Shown: positions 60,975 through 64,000 of the stretch, piece by piece
Layout of the letters: each line of letters opens with the position of its first letter
How positions within the stretch are numbered: the first letter of the stretch is position 1
Position numbers and translations under genes: made by a program
Notes under the pieces: generated by a model
The model's input: the letters and a program-made list of their open reading frames with translations, nothing else
Databases searched by the model: none
What the model was told of the DNA's origin: nothing
Assembly (NCBI GenBank): GCA_017307285.1
Contig: JAFKFI010000065.1
Coordinates: forward strand, 28,199 to 92,198
Length of the DNA stretch: 64,000 bases
Direction of reading: 5' to 3'
Origin: Alphaproteobacteria bacterium
Lineage (GTDB): Bacteria; Pseudomonadota; Alphaproteobacteria; Acetobacterales; Acetobacteraceae

Positions 60975-61728
60975 GCGTCCGGCCGTCATATCTTCGATCT
61001 GGAGTGCCGCCGCGGTCGTTGCCCTGCTGCTACCCTTCGCAATCCCGCGACCGGCCCGCGCGCAGCCATCGCCAAGCCTGCTCTGCACCCGAGCCATCGA
61101 AGCGACGACCCAGCTGCCAGGCGTGCCAGCGCGGTTGCTGAGTTCTGTCGCGAAAGTCGAGAGCGGCAAGCGCGATCCGGCAACGGGCGCATGGCAACCT
61201 TGGCCATGGACGATTAACATAGAGGGCGAAGGGCGATACTTCGAAACCGAGGCCGAGGCGATCGATGCCGTGAGAGCGGTGCAGGCCAAGGGCGTCCGGT
61301 CGATTGATGTTGGGTGCATGCAGGTCAACCTCATGCACCATCCGGCTGCTTTCGAGAGCCTGGAACAGGCCTTCGATCCGCGTGCCAATGTGCTCTACGC
61401 GCGGCAGTTTCTGCTGAGCCTGTATCGCCAATCTGGCGACTGGCCCACTGCGGTCGGTCTCTATCATTCGGCGACCCCCGCGCTAGCGGCAAGCTACAGA
61501 CAGCGCGTGCTGGGTGTTCGGCCGCAGCCGATCCCGTCCGCGATCGACCGAGCAAGGACCGCACTCGCGCTAGCCTGGGGCGCCACACTGACTCATGACA
61601 AGGCGTCCGATGGTTCGCCGTCTTACTTCGGCAACGCATTGTTCGGCTCCCTTGCGACTCCCACGTCACCAGGACGCCCTGCGTCGAATGAACGCGTCGG
61701 GGTGTGGTCGGGCCACCGAACGCGATGA
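60964..61728 (+). CDS. lytic transglycosylase (SLT-type)
   Basis: A 254-residue exported murein lytic enzyme. Signal peptide ends PARA-QP near residue 33. LLSSVAKVESGKRDP holds the catalytic Glu, and IDVGCMQVNLMHHP is the usual second block. It starts with TTG overlapping the previous gene by 11 bases and is probably co-transcribed to open the wall for the EPS machinery. The 3' end overlaps the convergent polymerase gene by 106 bases. Confidence 0.82.
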   Translation: MRHRRPAVISSIWSAAAVVALLLPFAIPRPARAQPSPSLLCTRAIEATTQLPGVPARLLSSVAKVESGKRDPATGAWQPWPWTINIEGEGRYFETEAEAIDAVRAVQAKGVRSIDVGCMQVNLMHHPAAFESLEQAFDPRANVLYARQFLLSLYRQSGDWPTAVGLYHSATPALAASYRQRVLGVRPQPIPSAIDRARTALALAWGATLTHDKASDGSPSYFGNALFGSLATPTSPGRPASNERVGVWSGHRTR

Positions 61729-63098
61729 GTTACCCAGGGTGGCCTGCGGCCGACCTGCACGCCATCCGCGCGGCCGTCGGAGACCAAGCAAAGCGCGACC
61801 GCGAACCAAAACATGGGCGGACGGACGATATTATTGGTCAATCCGAATATCGCGACGCCAGCGAGCAATGCCACGAGCCCAGCGAGACGAGCCCTGTAGG
61901 GCACGATGCAGGCCATGGCCAGGAGCCAGACAAAGCTGACGTCTGCAAGCAGCCCGCCCTGAGTGAAGAGGTCCAGCGGCGAATTATGGGCCTCGAAGTT
62001 GGGCGTGGCATTCAAGGCTGGATGGTCACCAGTGTCTAGATCCGGCTCCGTCATCCGGGCAGCGATGATCTCGGGCGGAATCGGCAGATGTGGGCCTGGA
62101 CCGAGCCCCAGCATGTAGGATTGCACTCCGCGCTCGATCGCCTCGCGCCAGAGCGCAAGCCGCAGATCGGCTTCCGCCGAGGCCTCCTTGCCGCCGCCCT
62201 TCATTAGTCCCATCGCCAGCTGATCCGAGTTGCCGCTCGACGAAAGCGCAAACGGCACCGCGGAGACGAGGAGCAGTGGCACGCCAATTACGGCGACCCA
62301 AGCAAGCACCGTTCGTAGGGAAGCCCTTCGTTCGGAGGCGCCGAGCCAGAATCGCAGCTTTGCAACCAGGTAAATCGGAACCGCGCCCAGGAGGGCGAAG
62401 GTGAAGGTATCCGTCTTCGTGAGCCGTCCGACGAGTATCGGCGGAATCATGCAGAGAAGGGCGATCGAACGCTTGCTAGCGCGATCGGCGGTGTCTGCCA
62501 GATGAAGTGAAACCAGAACGAGAACGGCGCACAGGAAGGCCAGCTGGTTCGGGTTGTTCGACCAGCCCCGGAGGCGATCGCCGAACCAGGGCTCGAGGAT
62601 CGGCAGACTTATCAGGTCCCATCCAATCATCAATTGCGGAACGAGGCACACGGCCCCCAAGCCTGTAGAGATTTCCGCGCATCTGCGCAGGCGACGCGCC
62701 GCGCCGGGTTCGATAACGCTCAGGCAACTGAGGGCGGCGACCAGCGGATAGGCCAGGACGTCGTGTATGAACAGGCTCGGGTCGTGCTGGTCCCCGATCA
62801 TCATGCCCGTCAGGGTTCCCACACTCTGCGCCAAGGCGAACAGCGCCCAGAACGTCAGCAGCCGGCGAAAGGCTGACGTCAAGGGAGTGTAGCCTCCCAG
62901 ATCGAAGATCAGCATGAGCGCGATCCAGCCGACCAAGAATACCTCTCCCGGCCCGAACGGCGAGCCGGGAAGACGGAACTGAGTCGCCGTGGTTAGCAGC
63001 AAGCCGATTGCCAAAAGCACATCTCGTCCGACGGATGAGGATTCGCGCGCGATCGTCGGCGCGGCAGTGACTGGCGCGAAACGGATCTTGCCCGCCAT
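61623..63098 (-). CDS. O-antigen ligase/Wzy-like polymerase
   Basis: A 491-residue protein with about 10-12 membrane segments. A large external loop carries FEAHNSPLDLFTQGGLL, where the conserved His lies in the O-antigen ligase/Wzy family. It would polymerise or transfer lipid-linked glycan repeats in the periplasm. It convergently overlaps the lytic transglycosylase; its C-terminal 45 residues are low in hydrophobicity. Confidence 0.83.
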   Translation of the reverse strand: MAGKIRFAPVTAAPTIARESSSVGRDVLLAIGLLLTTATQFRLPGSPFGPGEVFLVGWIALMLIFDLGGYTPLTSAFRRLLTFWALFALAQSVGTLTGMMIGDQHDPSLFIHDVLAYPLVAALSCLSVIEPGAARRLRRCAEISTGLGAVCLVPQLMIGWDLISLPILEPWFGDRLRGWSNNPNQLAFLCAVLVLVSLHLADTADRASKRSIALLCMIPPILVGRLTKTDTFTFALLGAVPIYLVAKLRFWLGASERRASLRTVLAWVAVIGVPLLLVSAVPFALSSSGNSDQLAMGLMKGGGKEASAEADLRLALWREAIERGVQSYMLGLGPGPHLPIPPEIIAARMTEPDLDTGDHPALNATPNFEAHNSPLDLFTQGGLLADVSFVWLLAMACIVPYRARLAGLVALLAGVAIFGLTNNIVRPPMFWFAVALCLVSDGRADGVQVGRRPPWVTHRVRWPDHTPTRSFDAGRPGDVGVAREPNNALPK

Positions 63099-63466
63099 TC
63101 AGCCGATCCGTCTGATCACCGCGGGAGCCTGCGCGGCGGGTCGGCACGGGTCGTGGGCTCACGGGCAAAGTAATCCAGCCAAACCTTCCGATTCCCGCCG
63201 CAGCTATTCTTAATTGCGGCGTACATACGTTCCATAGACGCACCCCGTGTGAAGCAAAGCACCTTGGCCCGGCACAGTGTCACTAATAACGGGCTGAACC
63301 AGCCCCGGCTACTCGGCCAAGAGATGCCCGTCTAGCGAGGCACGAAGCGAGAATCTGCCGGGGGCCGCAAAGCTCGATCATTGGATCTAGGCGGTTTGTC
63401 CCAAATCCCCCGCATCCGAGGTTCTCGGAGGCCTCGACCGGCCTTCCGACGCAACCGGTCCGAATT
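63099..63466. other. gene-free region before the right-end repeat protein
   Basis: 368 bases; short open frames here lack ribosome sites and motifs. It holds the promoter of the minus-strand polymerase gene and the end of the minus-strand repeat protein. I see no hairpin strong enough to call. Confidence 0.55.
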
Positions 63467-64000
63467 TCAGCCACGCATTATCAGCAGTCCGGCACCGCCA
63501 TCCGAGGTTGCATGGAAGGATCCACCCCCCAGGGTCGAGTTTTGGAAGCTTAAGCTCGCCAGCTGTGACACACCATTTGAGATCTGCAACACCCCCGTCA
63601 GGGCATCATAGGTGAGCACGGCGCCCCCGGCGCTGAACGGGAGCAGGTCGATCACATCGCCGCTGGTGAAATCCTGCAACTGCGGCCCGGCGTAGGAGGC
63701 ACTGCCGACATTGGTGCCGAACGCCTCGAAATGATCGATCACCAGGCGCCCATCGCCACCGAGGAAGCTCATCTTCGTATTCATTCCGATTGCGGCGGCC
63801 ACCTCGAGCGTGCTCCCCCCTCCCAGCTTGAACACGCCTGCGCTGTTTGGGTCGACGTTGGATGTGACGGTGAGGCTGGCTGCTGGGGCGATGGTGAGGG
63901 CGCCGTTGTCGAGGATGGAGGCGATGGTGTTCTTGCCGGTCAGGGTCCAGTCGCTGCCGGCGTCGGCGGCGAGGCTGGTGAAATTGCGGAAGGTCCAGCT
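63467..64000 (-). CDS. beta-helix repeat protein, C-terminal part (runs off window)
   Basis: The last 177 residues of a protein whose N-terminus is beyond the right edge. The frame stays open to the edge. It closely matches the C-terminal domain of the 799-residue repeat protein and the phosphoesterase fusion: LEVAAAIGMNTKMSFLG, FGTNVGSASYAGPQLQDF, and ASLSFQNSTLGG. Thus three proteins in the window share this tail. Confidence 0.8.
   Translation of the reverse strand, partial: SWTFRNFTSLAADAGSDWTLTGKNTIASILDNGALTIAPAASLTVTSNVDPNSAGVFKLGGGSTLEVAAAIGMNTKMSFLGGDGRLVIDHFEAFGTNVGSASYAGPQLQDFTSGDVIDLLPFSAGGAVLTYDALTGVLQISNGVSQLASLSFQNSTLGGGSFHATSDGGAGLLIMRG

Overview
The window is GC-rich, densely packed, plasmid- or chromosome-like DNA from an alphaproteobacterium, most likely a member of the Acetobacteraceae or a close relative. 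That placement is an inference from the formate dehydrogenase type, the HNH, HU and FMN-reductase set, the long 'TNSGxISG' beta-helix proteins and the codon use. I see no rRNA, tRNA, CRISPR array, intact insertion sequence or origin.

Layout. 1-4.3 kb: catabolic genes (DUF169, MaoC hydratase, two CoA-transferase subunits, an SDR and a HisD/HpsN-like dehydrogenase). 4.3-12.1 kb: seven overlapping minus-strand genes (two nucleotide-sugar epimerases, a B12-type radical SAM protein, a GT4 glycosyltransferase and three tandem CgeB-like glycosyltransferase paralogs), apparently an oligosaccharide pathway of unknown product. 12.3-14.9 kb: hydrolase, HU-like protein, FMN reductase and a small Tyr/Pro-rich secreted protein. 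14.9-20.9 kb: a complete soluble NAD-dependent formate dehydrogenase operon (fdsG-fdsB-fdsA-fdhD-fdsD). 20.9-28.0 kb: housekeeping and stress genes, including a gluQ homolog that has lost its 5' end, and a PhyH-type dioxygenase.

28.8-34.8 kb is the most interesting part. An ABC transporter of the nitrate/sulfonate/taurine type is followed by a thioredoxin-reductase-like flavoprotein and then by a gene in which a UGA stands in frame within U-G-S-C. A SECIS-like hairpin lies 18 nt past that UGA. After this come two paralogous proteins of unknown function. I read the seven genes as an uptake-plus-selenoenzyme operon, with a selenoprotein of the UGSC type that resembles the C-terminal part of glycine reductase GrdB.

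34.8-63.1 kb is an exopolysaccharide locus: an outer-membrane barrel, a Wza-like exporter, a LuxR-type regulator, a flippase, two P-loop kinase-like proteins, a Wzc-like chain-length/kinase protein, an asparagine synthase-like amidotransferase, glycosyltransferases, a nucleotidyltransferase, a DegT aminotransferase, a priming sugar transferase, a LegB-like dehydratase, a lytic transglycosylase and an O-antigen-ligase-like polymerase. Inserted in it are two large beta-helix repeat proteins (one fused to a phosphoesterase), a SEC-C/TPR/sulfotransferase and a TPR glycosyltransferase. A third repeat protein with the same C-terminal domain runs off the right end of the window.
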